A stretch of DNA of 64,000 bases from NCBI GenBank assembly GCA_014208095.1, contig JACHMT010000002.1, forward strand, positions 558,001 through 622,000. Reading direction: 5' to 3'. Source of the stretch: Actinospineispora eucalypti. GTDB taxonomy: Bacteria; Actinomycetota; Actinomycetes; Mycobacteriales; Pseudonocardiaceae. The position numbers and the translations under genes were made by a program. Each line of letters starts with the position of its first letter. Positions within the stretch are counted from its first letter, which is position 1. Of the stretch, positions 18,206-27,393 are shown piece after piece. The notes beneath the pieces are model-generated. The model did no database searches. It had not been told where the DNA came from and was given only the letters and a program-made list of their open reading frames with translations.

Positions 18206-19330
18206 TCAGGCCCGGACCGCGGCGCCGATCACGCCGAGGGTGTTCGGCCCCCGCTCCGCCACCTGCACCGTCGCCCGCAGGACCTCGTGCCGGATCGGGC
18301 CGGTGTCACCGCTGATCCGCCGGTGGATCAGCCGCGCCGCCCGCTCGCCCAGCTCGCGCGTCGGCAACCGCGCCGAGGCCACCGCCAACGGGGAGACCCC
18401 GTGCGGTGTCGACTGGTCCATCGCGGCCAGCTCCAACGTCCCGGGAAAGCCCGCTTCCATCTCCAGCAGGTCCGACACCACCAGCTCGAGGGTTGGGGCG
18501 TTGCCGCAGATCAGCGCGGTCAGGGGTTCGGCGGAGTCGAGCATAGCGCGCAACCGCGCGCGGCGGGCCGCCGGCTCCAGCTGGTCGTACACCCGCAGCG
18601 CGGTGCGCTCCGGCAGCTCGGGCAGGCCGCGCTCGCGCAGCGCCCGGTAGTGGCCGGCCTGCCGGTCCCGGACACTGGTCACCTCCGTCTCGCTCCACAG
18701 CACGCCGGGCGCCCGGTGGCCGCGGTCCAGCATCGCCGAGGTCACGTCGTAGCCGACCAGGAAGTCGTCGAAGATCACCGCGTCGGTCGGCAGGCCGGGC
18801 AGGTACCGGTCCACCAGCACCACGGCCACCCCGGCCCGGCGCAGCCGCTCCACCCCGTCGGCGGCCACCGACCCGTCCCTGGGGTAGAGCACCACGCCCG
18901 CCGAGCCGCCGTCCGCCGCCCGGCGCAGCAGCTCCTCCTCGTGGGCCACGGTCTCGCTCCGCTCGATGGCCAGCCGGTAGCCCAGCGCGCCGCTGGCCGT
19001 CACCAGGCCGCCCAGCATCTCGGTCTCGTGCCAGCCGCAGGGACCCGGGTTGATGAAGGTGAGCAGCCGGGCGTCGGTGGCGGCCGGCGCGGAGCGCTCC
19101 GCAACGAAGGTGCCCTTGCCCCGCCTCCGCACCACCAGCCCGTCGGCCACCAGCTCGTTCAGTGCACGCACCGCCGTGGTAGTGGAGACCCCGTACCGTT
19201 CGACGATCTCCCGCTGGGTGACGAACGGCTGGTCCGGGGAGAAGTCACCCCTGGTGATGGCGCCACGAAGCTCCCGCTTGACCCATTCGAACAAGCTCAC
19301 GCCCGCCGGTGGCGAGATCGGCCGGTCCAC
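18206..19330 (-). CDS. GntR-type HTH with LacI-type sugar-binding domain
   Basis: A 374-residue regulator. Residues about 10-80 are a GntR winged helix (FEWVKRELRGAITRGDFSPD, then VTQREIVERYGVSTTTAVRA). After a short linker comes a periplasmic-binding-protein-like domain of the LacI/GalR kind (GVVLYPRDGSVAADGVERLR, VVLVDRYLPGLPTDAVIFDD, LTALICGNAPTLELVVSDLL). Such hybrids (AraR/DegA-like) sense sugars. It is divergent from the alpha-mannosidase/ABC operon and almost certainly regulates it in response to a mannoside. The start GTG 19330 has GGGAG nine bases upstream; longer in-frame ORFs run into the mannosidase. Confidence 0.88.
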   Translation of the reverse strand: MDRPISPPAGVSLFEWVKRELRGAITRGDFSPDQPFVTQREIVERYGVSTTTAVRALNELVADGLVVRRRGKGTFVAERSAPAATDARLLTFINPGPCGWHETEMLGGLVTASGALGYRLAIERSETVAHEEELLRRAADGGSAGVVLYPRDGSVAADGVERLRRAGVAVVLVDRYLPGLPTDAVIFDDFLVGYDVTSAMLDRGHRAPGVLWSETEVTSVRDRQAGHYRALRERGLPELPERTALRVYDQLEPAARRARLRAMLDSAEPLTALICGNAPTLELVVSDLLEMEAGFPGTLELAAMDQSTPHGVSPLAVASARLPTRELGERAARLIHRRISGDTGPIRHEVLRATVQVAERGPNTLGVIGAAVRA

Positions 19331-19372
19331 CTCGCGCGCTCCCTTCCGCCCCTCAGCTCGAAGTATTGACGC

Positions 19373-19387
19373 ATTAAAACGTTGAAT
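19373..19387. promoter_or_regulatory. AT-rich palindrome AACGTT in the mannosidase promoter region
   Basis: ATTAAAACGTTGAAT is centred on the palindrome AACGTT (19378-19383), about 40 bp before each divergent start, in a rare AT-rich patch. It is a candidate operator for the GntR/LacI-type regulator; symmetry beyond the central 6 bp is imperfect. Confidence 0.4.
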
Positions 19388-19426
19388 ATACGGTCGGCCG
19401 CACCAGGCCTCAACGAGGAGACCGCA

Positions 19427-22400
19427 TTGCACGACGATCGTGTGCTGGTCGAGCGGCGGATCGCGCGGATCCTGCGCGAGCGGCTCCACCCTGCGGTATA
19501 TCGGGAGACCGCTCCGCTGGAGGTGGAGGTCTGGCACCCCGCCGGGGAGCCGCCCGGGGTCGCCGACGCGCTGCACGCCAACTACCGCCCGTCGTCGGGG
19601 GACGAACGGTGGGGCCCGGCGTGGGGCACGAGTTGGTTCCACATCACCGGCACCGTCCCCGAGGGGTGGGCGGGGCAGGTGGTGGAGGCGATCGTCGACC
19701 TCGGGTTCGCCCCGGACCGCGCCGGCTTCTCCGCCGAGGGTCTGGTGCACCGGTCGGACGGCACCGCGGTCAAGGGCCTGAACCCGCGCAACATCTGGGT
19801 GCCCGTCGCGGACCCGGCCGGTGGCGGCGAGCCGGTCGACCTGTACGTCGAGGCGGCGGCCAACCCGGTGATCGAGGGCGTGGGAACCCGGCTGGGCGAC
19901 GTGCGCACCGCCGACGACACCCCGCTGTACCGGGTGCGCACCATCGCGCTAGCCGTGTTCGACCGCCCGGTGTGGGAGCTGGTGCAGGACGTCGAGGTGC
20001 TGTGGCAGCTCATGCACGAGCTGGACCTGGGCAACCCGCGCCGGTGGAACCTGCTGCGCGCCCTGCAGCGCGCGCTGGACGACACCCTGGACCGCCAGGA
20101 CATCTCCGGCACCGCCGAGGCCGCCCGTGCGGTCCTCGCGCCCCAGCTGGCCGCGCCGGCGAACGCCAGCGCCCACCGGGTCACCGCCATCGGGCACGCG
20201 CACATCGACTCGGCCTGGCTGTGGCCGCTGCGTGAAACGGTCCGCAAGGTGGCCCGCACCGCCGCCAACGTGACCGCGCTGATGGACACCCATCCCGGGT
20301 TCAAGTTCGCCATGTCCTCGGCGCAGCAGTGGGCGTGGATGGAGAAGCACCGCCCCGATGTGTGGGCGCGCATGCGGGAGAAGGTCGAGGCCGGGCAGTT
20401 CCTGCCGGTCGGCGGCATGTGGGTCGAGTCGGACACCAACATGCCGGGCGGCGAGGCGCTGGCCCGTCAGCTGGTGCACGGCAAGCGGTACTTCATCGAC
20501 CAGCTGGGTGTGGAGACCGACGAGGTGTGGCTGCCCGACTCGTTCGGCTACACCGCCGCGCTGCCGCAGCTGGTCCGGCTGTCCGGCACCCGCTGGTTCC
20601 TCACCCAGAAGATCTCCTGGAGCCAGTTCAACAAGTTCCCGCACCACACCTTCTGGTGGGAGGGCCTGGACGGCACGCGGGTGTTCACCCACTTCCCGCC
20701 GGTGGACACCTACAACTCCGAGCTGTCCGGCGCCGAGCTGGCGCACGCGGTGCGCAACTTCGCCGACAAGGGGCTGGCCAACCGATCGCTGGTGCCGTTC
20801 GGCTTCGGCGACGGCGGCGGCGGGCCGACCCGCGAGATGCTGGCCCGTGCCGCCCGGCTGGGCGACCTCGAGAGCTCGCCCCGGGTGGAGATCGAGTCAC
20901 CGGCCGAGTTCTTCGAGAAGGCGCACCAGGACTACCCGGAGGCGCCGGTCTGGGTGGGTGAGCTGTACCTGGAGCTGCACCGGGGCACCTACACCAGCCA
21001 GGCCAAGAACAAGCACGGCAACCGGCGGTGCGAGCACCTGCTCTACGAGGCCGAGCTCTGGGCGGCCACGGCGGCGGTGCGCACCGGCCACCCCTACCCC
21101 TACCGCGAGCTGGACCGGATCTGGAAGACGGTGCTCCTGCACCAGTTCCACGACATCCTGCCCGGGTCCTCCATCGCCTGGGTGCACCGGGAGAGCCGGG
21201 CCACCTACCTGCGGCTGTTCGACGAGCTCGACGCCATCGTGACCGCCGCGCAGCGGGCGCTGGCCGGCGATCCGACCGGCGGTGAGGTGGTGTTCAACGC
21301 CGCGCCGCACCACCGCGACGGCATCCCCGCCCACGGTGCCCGGCCGGCGGGCCCCGCGCCGGCACCGGCCGCGTGCAACCCGGGCGACGGCGGGTACGTG
21401 CTGGACAACGGCCTGGTGCGGGCCGTGGTGGACTCGCGCGGCCTGCTCACCTCCGTCCGCGACCTGCGGGCCAACCGCGAGGCACTGGCCCCCGGCTCGG
21501 CCGGCAACCTGCTCCAGCTGCACCCGGACCTGCCGGCCGACTGGGACGCCTGGGACGTGGACCACACCTACCGGCGCACGGTCACCGACCTCACCGGCCT
21601 GGAGAAGCTGTCCGAGGAAGAAGCCGCGGTCCGGGTGGTCCGCCGGTTCGGTGCCTCCAGCGTCACCCAGGTCATCTCGTTGCCCCCCGGCGTGGCCCGG
21701 GTGGACATCCGCACCGAGGTGGACTGGCACGAGTCGGAGACCTTCCTCAAGGTGGCGTTCCCGCTGGACCTGCGGGCCGAACGGTCGGCGGCGGAGACCC
21801 AGTTCGGGTACGTGTACCGGGCCACCGACACCAACACCAGCTGGGAAGCGGCCAAGTTCGAGATCTGTGCGCACCGGTTCCTACACGTCTCCGAGCCGAA
21901 CTACGGCATCGCGGTGGTCAACGACGCCACCTACGGACACGACGTCACCCGCTCGGTGCACCCGGACGGCGGCACCACCACGACCGTTCGGCTGTCGCTG
22001 CTGCGCGCGCCCCGGTTTCCCGATCCGGAGACCGACCAGGGCCGCCACGAGATGTCGTTCTCCCTGGTACCCGGGGCAACGCTGGACGAGGCGACCCGCG
22101 AGGGCTACCGGCTCAACCTGCTGGAGCGGCGGCTGCCCGGCGACGCGGCCGTCCGGCCCCTGGTCCGGGTGGACCACGACGGCGTACCGGTGTCGGCGGT
22201 GAAGCTGGCCGATGACGGCTCCGGCGACGTGGTGGTGCGCCTGTACGAAGCGCTGGGCAACCGCGCCGAGGCCCGGCTCCGGCCCGGCTTCGCCACCGAC
22301 GGCGTGGTGGTCACCGACCTGCTGGAACGCCCGCTGCCGGACGCCCCGGCGCTGTCGCTGGCCGAGGACGGCGTGGCGCTGTCGCTGCGGCCGTTCCAGA

Positions 22401-22438
22401 TCCTCACCCTGCGGTTCTCCCGGACGGAGGCGAGATGA
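19427..22438 (+). CDS. Alpha-mannosidase (GH38)
   Basis: A 1003-residue cytoplasmic glycosidase without signal peptide. The GH38 catalytic domain starts near residue 250 with the zinc-binding motif GHAHIDSAWLWPL. It carries the catalytic nucleophile Asp in LPDSFGYTAALPQ (about residue 368), plus WVESDTNMPGGEALARQLV and TFWWEGLDGTRVFTHFPP. A linker with HQFHDILPGSS (third zinc ligand) precedes the C-terminal beta-sandwich domains. It hydrolyses terminal alpha-mannosyl residues. The start is TTG 19427 with GAGGAG six bases upstream. Its stop overlaps the ATG of the sugar-binding lipoprotein (ATGA), so mannosidase and importer form one operon: imported alpha-mannosides are cut inside the cell. 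Confidence 0.93.
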   Translation: MHDDRVLVERRIARILRERLHPAVYRETAPLEVEVWHPAGEPPGVADALHANYRPSSGDERWGPAWGTSWFHITGTVPEGWAGQVVEAIVDLGFAPDRAGFSAEGLVHRSDGTAVKGLNPRNIWVPVADPAGGGEPVDLYVEAAANPVIEGVGTRLGDVRTADDTPLYRVRTIALAVFDRPVWELVQDVEVLWQLMHELDLGNPRRWNLLRALQRALDDTLDRQDISGTAEAARAVLAPQLAAPANASAHRVTAIGHAHIDSAWLWPLRETVRKVARTAANVTALMDTHPGFKFAMSSAQQWAWMEKHRPDVWARMREKVEAGQFLPVGGMWVESDTNMPGGEALARQLVHGKRYFIDQLGVETDEVWLPDSFGYTAALPQLVRLSGTRWFLTQKISWSQFNKFPHHTFWWEGLDGTRVFTHFPPVDTYNSELSGAELAHAVRNFADKGLANRSLVPFGFGDGGGGPTREMLARAARLGDLESSPRVEIESPAEFFEKAHQDYPEAPVWVGELYLELHRGTYTSQAKNKHGNRRCEHLLYEAELWAATAAVRTGHPYPYRELDRIWKTVLLHQFHDILPGSSIAWVHRESRATYLRLFDELDAIVTAAQRALAGDPTGGEVVFNAAPHHRDGIPAHGARPAGPAPAPAACNPGDGGYVLDNGLVRAVVDSRGLLTSVRDLRANREALAPGSAGNLLQLHPDLPADWDAWDVDHTYRRTVTDLTGLEKLSEEEAAVRVVRRFGASSVTQVISLPPGVARVDIRTEVDWHESETFLKVAFPLDLRAERSAAETQFGYVYRATDTNTSWEAAKFEICAHRFLHVSEPNYGIAVVNDATYGHDVTRSVHPDGGTTTTVRLSLLRAPRFPDPETDQGRHEMSFSLVPGATLDEATREGYRLNLLERRLPGDAAVRPLVRVDHDGVPVSAVKLADDGSGDVVVRLYEALGNRAEARLRPGFATDGVVVTDLLERPLPDAPALSLAEDGVALSLRPFQILTLRFSRTEAR

Positions 22439-23790
22439 GCACCTCTCGGCGCGCCCTCGCGGTCCTGCTCGCCGGCCTGTTGGCCGCCGTGCTGGCCGCC
22501 TGTGGCGGTTCACCGGAGCGCGACCCGAACAAGGTCGTCGTGGTGTACAAGGAGTTCGGCGGCAACCCGGTGTACCGGCAGTTCCTCCTCGCCCGGAAGA
22601 CCGAGTTCGAGCGGGCCAACCCCGGGGTCACCGTGGATCTGCAGCCGATCACCGCCTCGGATGCCGACTACCTGACCCGGCTGCAGCTGCAGATGCGCTC
22701 CCCGCGCACCTCCCCCGACCTGGTCTACGAGGACACCTTCCAGATCAACTCGGACATCGAGGCCGGCTACCTGTCGCCGCTGGACGACCGGCTGGCGGCC
22801 TGGCCGGACTGGGCCAGGTTCGCGGAGACCGCGAAGGGGGCCGGCAAGGCGTCGGACGGCAGGACCTACGGCGTGCCGGACGGCACGGACACCCGGGGGC
22901 TGTGGTTCAACAAGGAGATCTTCGCGCGCGCCGGGCTGCCCACCGACTGGCAGCCCAAGAGCTGGGACGACGTGTTGGCCGCCGCCCGGACGATCAAGGC
23001 CAAGGTGCCCGGGGTGATCCCACTGAACGTCTACGCCGGCAAGGTCGGCGAGTCCTCCTCCATCGAGGGCTTCCAGATGCTGCTCGCCGGCACCGGCGAC
23101 ACCCTCTACGACCAGGCCAGCAAGAAGTGGCTGGTGGGTAGCCGGGGCTTCACGGAGTCGCTCCAGTTCCTCAAGACGGTTTACGGGGAGGGCCTCGGCC
23201 CCACCCCACAGCAGGTGTTGGAGCCCAACTGGCGCTACCAGGTCGCCCAACGGCTGATGCCCAAGGGCGAGGTGGCGATCAGCCTGGACGGATCCTGGGT
23301 GTCCCTCAACTGGCTGCCCAGTGGCGCGGCGCCCTGGCCCGATTGGTCGAGGGTCCTGGGCACCGCCGCGATGCCCACGCAGCATGGGCAGGCGCCCGGG
23401 CGGGTCAGCATGTCCGGCGGGTGGACCTGGGCGATCCCGCGCAACGCCGGCAACCCGGACAAGGCGTGGGAGCTCGTGAAACTGCTCAGCGAGCAGCGGC
23501 ATCATCTGGACTGGTGCATCATCAATGTGCAGATTCCGGTGCGCACCGACGTGGCGGCGGATCCGGCCTACACGAGCGCCAACCCGACCAACGGGTTCTT
23601 CGCCTCGCTGGTGCCGATCACCCACTACCGACCGGCCTACCCGCTGTATCCCCGCATCTCCAACGAGATCCAGGTGGCTACCGAGGCGATCGTCACCGGG
23701 ACCGCCGACGTGGCCACCGCCGCGCGCAACTACGACAACCAGGTGAAGGTGATCGCCGGCGACGCGGTGCGGACCGCATCCGGGTCGTGA
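22435..23790 (+). CDS. Sugar ABC transporter substrate-binding lipoprotein
   Basis: A 451-residue extracellular solute-binding protein (family 1, carbohydrate uptake). The signal peptide ends in the lipobox LAAC (LLAAVLAACGG). The body shows NKVVVVYKEFGGNPVYRQ, LVYEDTFQINSDIEAGYLSP, WFNKEIFARAGLPTDWQPKS and the late GGWTWAIPRNAGNPDKAWEL. It captures the oligosaccharide, presumably mannose-containing, for the two permeases downstream. Start and stop overlaps (ATGA, GTGA) tie it to the mannosidase and first permease. Confidence 0.93.
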   Translation: MSTSRRALAVLLAGLLAAVLAACGGSPERDPNKVVVVYKEFGGNPVYRQFLLARKTEFERANPGVTVDLQPITASDADYLTRLQLQMRSPRTSPDLVYEDTFQINSDIEAGYLSPLDDRLAAWPDWARFAETAKGAGKASDGRTYGVPDGTDTRGLWFNKEIFARAGLPTDWQPKSWDDVLAAARTIKAKVPGVIPLNVYAGKVGESSSIEGFQMLLAGTGDTLYDQASKKWLVGSRGFTESLQFLKTVYGEGLGPTPQQVLEPNWRYQVAQRLMPKGEVAISLDGSWVSLNWLPSGAAPWPDWSRVLGTAAMPTQHGQAPGRVSMSGGWTWAIPRNAGNPDKAWELVKLLSEQRHHLDWCIINVQIPVRTDVAADPAYTSANPTNGFFASLVPITHYRPAYPLYPRISNEIQVATEAIVTGTADVATAARNYDNQVKVIAGDAVRTASGS

Positions 23791-24704
23791 CCACTCTCGC
23801 GGTCCGAGCGGGTGCCGGGACGGCGCGGCCCCGCTCGCCCGCGGCAAGCCTGCTGCGCGGGCTGCCCCTGCTGCCGGCGCTGCTGCTGATCGCCGCGTTC
23901 CTGGTCGGCCCGATCCTGTACTGCGTCTACTCGGCGTTCACCGACATGGCGCTGACCGGCGCCTCCGGCGTCGGGTTCGTCGGGCTGGACAACTTCACCC
24001 GGGCCTTCACCAGCGTGGACTTCGGCAACTCGGTGCTCTACACGGTGTTCTTCACCGTGGTCTCCGCGATCATCGGGCAGAACGTGCTCGGCATGGCGCT
24101 GGCGCTGCTCATGCGGGACGGGAACCGGGTCGCGCGGGCGCTGGTGAGCGCGGTGGTGATCGGCGCCTGGGTGCTGCCGGAGGTGGTCGCCGGGTACGTC
24201 TGGCTGGCCTTCTTCGGCGCCGACGGCACGCTCAACCAGCTGCTCGGCGCGCTGGGCCTGCCCGAGCAGAGCCTGCTGTTCACCACGCCCATCCTGGCCG
24301 TCTCGATCGCCAACATCTGGCGTGGCACCGCGTTCTCCATGCTGGTCTACTCGGCCGCGCTGTCCGAGGTTCCCCGGGAGATCGAGGAAGCCGCCGTGAT
24401 GGACGGGGCGGGCCGCTGGCGGAAGCTGGTCTTCGTCACGCTGCCCATGGTGCGCCGGTCCATCGCCACCAACCTGATGTTGATCACGCTGCAGACGCTG
24501 TCCGTGTTCGGCCTGATCTGGACGATGACCAAGGGCGGGCCGAGCAACCGCAGCGCCACCATGCCGGTGTTCGCCTATCAGCAGGCGTTCCAGTTCTCCC
24601 AGCTCGGCTACGGCACCGCGCTGGCACTGTTGTTGTTGCTGGTCGGCGGGGTGTTCTCGGTGATCTACCTGCGCACCCTGCGGGTCGAGGACGGTCCGGC
24701 ATGA
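23787..24704 (+). CDS. Sugar ABC transporter permease (MalF type)
   Basis: A 305-residue membrane protein with six predicted helices. It carries the EAA loop EIEEAAVMDGAGRWRKLVFV, then TLP, which contacts the ATPase. The N-terminal helix (LLPALLLIAAFLVGPILYC) and the FVGLDNFTRAF loop are typical of family CUT1. GTG 23787 overlaps the stop of the binding-protein gene. The missing ATPase is probably a shared MsiK-type protein encoded elsewhere. Confidence 0.93.
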   Translation: MTTLAVRAGAGTARPRSPAASLLRGLPLLPALLLIAAFLVGPILYCVYSAFTDMALTGASGVGFVGLDNFTRAFTSVDFGNSVLYTVFFTVVSAIIGQNVLGMALALLMRDGNRVARALVSAVVIGAWVLPEVVAGYVWLAFFGADGTLNQLLGALGLPEQSLLFTTPILAVSIANIWRGTAFSMLVYSAALSEVPREIEEAAVMDGAGRWRKLVFVTLPMVRRSIATNLMLITLQTLSVFGLIWTMTKGGPSNRSATMPVFAYQQAFQFSQLGYGTALALLLLLVGGVFSVIYLRTLRVEDGPA

Positions 24705-25516
24705 GGCGGCCCCGGGGCGCGGTGAACGCCTCGCTGGTGCTGATCGCGGCCGGCTACCTGCTGCCGCTGGCCTGGTTGCTGGTGTCGGCGTTCAACCGGA
24801 CCGCCGGGACGGCCATCGCCTGGCCCGAGCCGTGGTCGCTGGACAATTTCCGGGCCATCCTGACCCCGGAAATCACCTACCGCCCGATGCTGAACGGGCT
24901 GCTGCTGTGCGGCGCCGCCACGGTGATCACCCTGGTCTGCTCGGTCCTGGCCGCCTATCCGCTGTCCCGCTACCGCTCGCGGCTCAAGCGACCCTTCCTG
25001 CTCACCGTGCTGTTCATGACCGGGCTGCCGATCACCGCCATCATGGTGCCGGTGTACGGCCTGTTCGTGCAGGTCAACCTGATCGACACGCTGCTCGGCA
25101 CGATCCTGTTCATGGCCACCACGGCGCTGCCCATCGCCATCTGGCTGGCCAAGAACTTCATGGACGCGGTGCCCCTCGAGCTGGAGGAAGCGGCGTGGAC
25201 GGACGGCTCGTCCCGCATGCAGGCGTTGTACCGGGTGGTACTGCCGCTGATGTGGCCCGGCTTGGCCGTGGTCGCGCTGTACACGTTCATCGGGCTGTGG
25301 GGGAACTTCTTCGTGCCGTTCGTGCTGCTGCTCTCGAACGACCACTTCCCGGCCTCGGTCACCATCTACACGTTCTTCACCCAGTACGCGCAGGTGGCCT
25401 ACGGGCAGCTGGCGGCGTTCTCGCTGCTGTACGCGCTACCCGCGGTGCTGCTCTACCTCGTGCTCTCCCGCCGGCTGAGCGGGGCCTTCACCCTCGGCGG
25501 GGCGGTCAAGGGCTGA
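24701..25516 (+). CDS. Sugar ABC transporter permease (MalG type)
   Basis: A 271-residue membrane protein with six helices. Features are AYPLSRYRSRLKRPFLLTVL, the EAA loop ELEEAAWTDGSSRMQALYRV, then VLPLMWPGL, and the MalG-like LIDTLLGTILFMATTALPIA. ATG 24701 overlaps the preceding stop (ATGAG). It is last in the operon; no ATP-binding gene follows. Its 3-prime 81 bp overlap the tail of the convergent DedA gene. Confidence 0.93.
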   Translation: MRRPRGAVNASLVLIAAGYLLPLAWLLVSAFNRTAGTAIAWPEPWSLDNFRAILTPEITYRPMLNGLLLCGAATVITLVCSVLAAYPLSRYRSRLKRPFLLTVLFMTGLPITAIMVPVYGLFVQVNLIDTLLGTILFMATTALPIAIWLAKNFMDAVPLELEEAAWTDGSSRMQALYRVVLPLMWPGLAVVALYTFIGLWGNFFVPFVLLLSNDHFPASVTIYTFFTQYAQVAYGQLAAFSLLYALPAVLLYLVLSRRLSGAFTLGGAVKG

Positions 25517-26116
25517 CGCCCGCCGGCTGGCCCGGCGCTTCACGTAGCTGACCGAGACCAGCCCGCACACCACCGCCGCGACCAGGCCCACCCAGGAGAA
25601 CCGCTTCAGCCACTGCTCGGCCACGATCCCCAGGTAGTAGATCACCGCCGTGGTGCCGCCGGCCCACACGATGCCGCCGGTGGCGTTGGCCACCAGGAAC
25701 CGGCCGTAGCGCATGCGCAGCGCCCCGGCCAGCGGCCCGGCCAGGATGCGCAGCAGCGCGATGAACCGGCCGAAGAACACCGCCCACACGCCCCACCGCT
25801 GGAACGACCGCTCGGCGGCCGCCAGGTGCGCCGGCCCGAGGTGCTTGGGGAACCGTCGGCCCAGGCGTTCCAGCAGCGGCCGGCCGCCCCGGCGCCCGAT
25901 GGTGTAGCCGATGGTGTCCCCGACGATGGCACCGGTGCTCGCCGCGACCGCAACCCAGAGCGGCGGCACCACGTGCTGCGCCGCCAGGAGTGCGGCGCTG
26001 ACCAGCACGATCTCCCCCGGCAACGGGATGCCCAGGCTCTCCAGCCCGATCACGACGCCGACCACCGCGACGATCGCCAGCGGCGGGATGGCGTGTAACC
26101 ACTGCTCAACCACCAC
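25436..26116 (-). CDS. DedA family membrane protein
   Basis: A 226-residue integral membrane protein of the DedA/SNARE-associated family. The N-terminal segment is HAIPPLAIVAVVGVVIGLES, then LGIPLPGEIVLV. The family motif G(x)D(x)xGYxxGRRxG appears as GAIVGDTIGYTIGRRGGRPL. FFGRFIALLRILAGPLAG, with the conserved F/GR...R, follows. The family is linked to lipid (undecaprenyl phosphate or phospholipid) translocation and membrane homeostasis. GTG 26116 has GGGAGGA upstream and overlaps the glycosyltransferase stop. The C-terminal 27 codons run into the convergent permease gene (81-bp overlap). Confidence 0.9.
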   Translation of the reverse strand: MVVEQWLHAIPPLAIVAVVGVVIGLESLGIPLPGEIVLVSAALLAAQHVVPPLWVAVAASTGAIVGDTIGYTIGRRGGRPLLERLGRRFPKHLGPAHLAAAERSFQRWGVWAVFFGRFIALLRILAGPLAGALRMRYGRFLVANATGGIVWAGGTTAVIYYLGIVAEQWLKRFSWVGLVAAVVCGLVSVSYVKRRASRRASALDRPAEGEGPAQPAGEHEVEQHRG

Positions 26117-27338
26117 GCGTGCGTCCTCCCAGCGTCCCGGTGGCCATGGCCGCCGCCACCCGTTCCACGACGGACGCCGGGCTCGGCTGTGCCGCCATCT
26201 CGGCGCTGACCTCCCGCGCCGCCGCCGCGAACGCCGGCTCGGTGAGCAACCGGTCCACCAGCTCGCGGACGGAGGACACGGTAGCGGTCGCCGGATCGGC
26301 GGACAGCCCCACACCCCGGTCGGCCACCCGCTCCGCCGCCATCGAGTTGTCGGCGAAGCCGGGCAGGACCAGCTGGGGCACGCCGTAGCCCAGCGGCGCG
26401 GCGGTGGTTCCGGAGCCTCCGTGGTGCACGATCAGCGAGCAGCTGGGCAGGAACGCGGACAGCGCCAGGAAGCCCACCGACCGCACGTTGTCCGGAATGG
26501 GCGCGCCGAGTGAGGCCAGGTCGGCCGGCCGCGCGGCCAGCACCACCTCGACGTCCAGCTCGCCGAGCGCGGCCAGCATCACCTCCAGCGAGCCGGTGCC
26601 CATCATCGTGGGGACCACGGTGCCCAGAGTCACGCACACCCTCGGCCGCTCCGGCCGGCGCAGCGCCCAATCCGGCACGGCGGCGCCGCCGTTGTACGGC
26701 ACGAAGCGCATCGGCCACCACGGCACGCCGTCCCTCGGGTCCGGCTCGTCGCCGTGGATGCCGCCCATGCTGGGCGCTCGCGGGTCGATCCGGGCGATCA
26801 GCTCGGGCGGTCCTTCGGGCAGGCCCAGCTTGGCCCGCATCCGGGCGACCAGCTCGTTCCCGCCCAACGGGTCGTGGTCGTGCTGGAACGCCACGTCCCG
26901 CATGGACCAGGTGACCCGGTTGCCCACCTCCAGGCCCGGCACGCCCAGCGCGATCGCCGTCAGCGCGCCGAGCACGTGGTCCGAGGTGTAGACCACCAGG
27001 TCGGCGCCGAAGGCGCGGGCGGCGGCGACGGTGCCCTCGGTCATGGTCAGCAGGAACAGGCCGAACGGGTTGCGGTCCTTGACGGCCAGCCGCATCTCCT
27101 CGGACGCGTCGGCGTCCTTCAGCTGGAGATCGCCGGTGATCGCCCGCATCAGCTCGTCCCACACGTCCCGGTCGGGCTGCACGTCGTACATCGGCAGGCC
27201 GCTGTGTGCGCCGACCTCCACCATCTCCGAGGAGGTGGCGACCAGCACCTCGTGCCCGGCCGCCCGCGCCGCCCAGACCAACGGGACCACCGGCAGCATC
27301 AACCCGTGGCCGGGGGCCACCGCGAACAGGATTTTCAC
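26106..27338 (-). CDS. MGT-type glycosyltransferase (GT1)
   Basis: A 410-residue GT-B enzyme of the macrolide/natural-product glycosyltransferase type. The N-terminal acceptor domain begins KILFAVAPGHGLMLPVVPLV. The C-terminal donor domain has VCVTLGTVVPTMMG and the nucleotide-sugar signature VHHGGSGTTAAPLGYGVPQL, then VLPGFADNSMAA. It transfers an activated sugar onto a small acceptor; neither partner can be read here. No sugar-biosynthesis genes are adjacent, so it may be a detoxifying glycosyltransferase. The start is GTG 27338 or GTG 27347. Its end overlaps the DedA gene by 11 bp. Confidence 0.9.
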   Translation of the reverse strand: MKILFAVAPGHGLMLPVVPLVWAARAAGHEVLVATSSEMVEVGAHSGLPMYDVQPDRDVWDELMRAITGDLQLKDADASEEMRLAVKDRNPFGLFLLTMTEGTVAAARAFGADLVVYTSDHVLGALTAIALGVPGLEVGNRVTWSMRDVAFQHDHDPLGGNELVARMRAKLGLPEGPPELIARIDPRAPSMGGIHGDEPDPRDGVPWWPMRFVPYNGGAAVPDWALRRPERPRVCVTLGTVVPTMMGTGSLEVMLAALGELDVEVVLAARPADLASLGAPIPDNVRSVGFLALSAFLPSCSLIVHHGGSGTTAAPLGYGVPQLVLPGFADNSMAAERVADRGVGLSADPATATVSSVRELVDRLLTEPAFAAAAREVSAEMAAQPSPASVVERVAAAMATGTLGGRTRGG

Positions 27339-27393
27339 GGCGCACACACTGCCAGCCGTGCCCGGCGGGCCGCAGTCGAATTAGCCTGAGGGC

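Noticed and set aside
16109..19369. Plus-strand frame of 1086 codons
   Set aside because: It runs antisense to the AttH-like and GntR genes and out of frame through tetR; low-complexity Arg/Pro/Gly translation with no domain.
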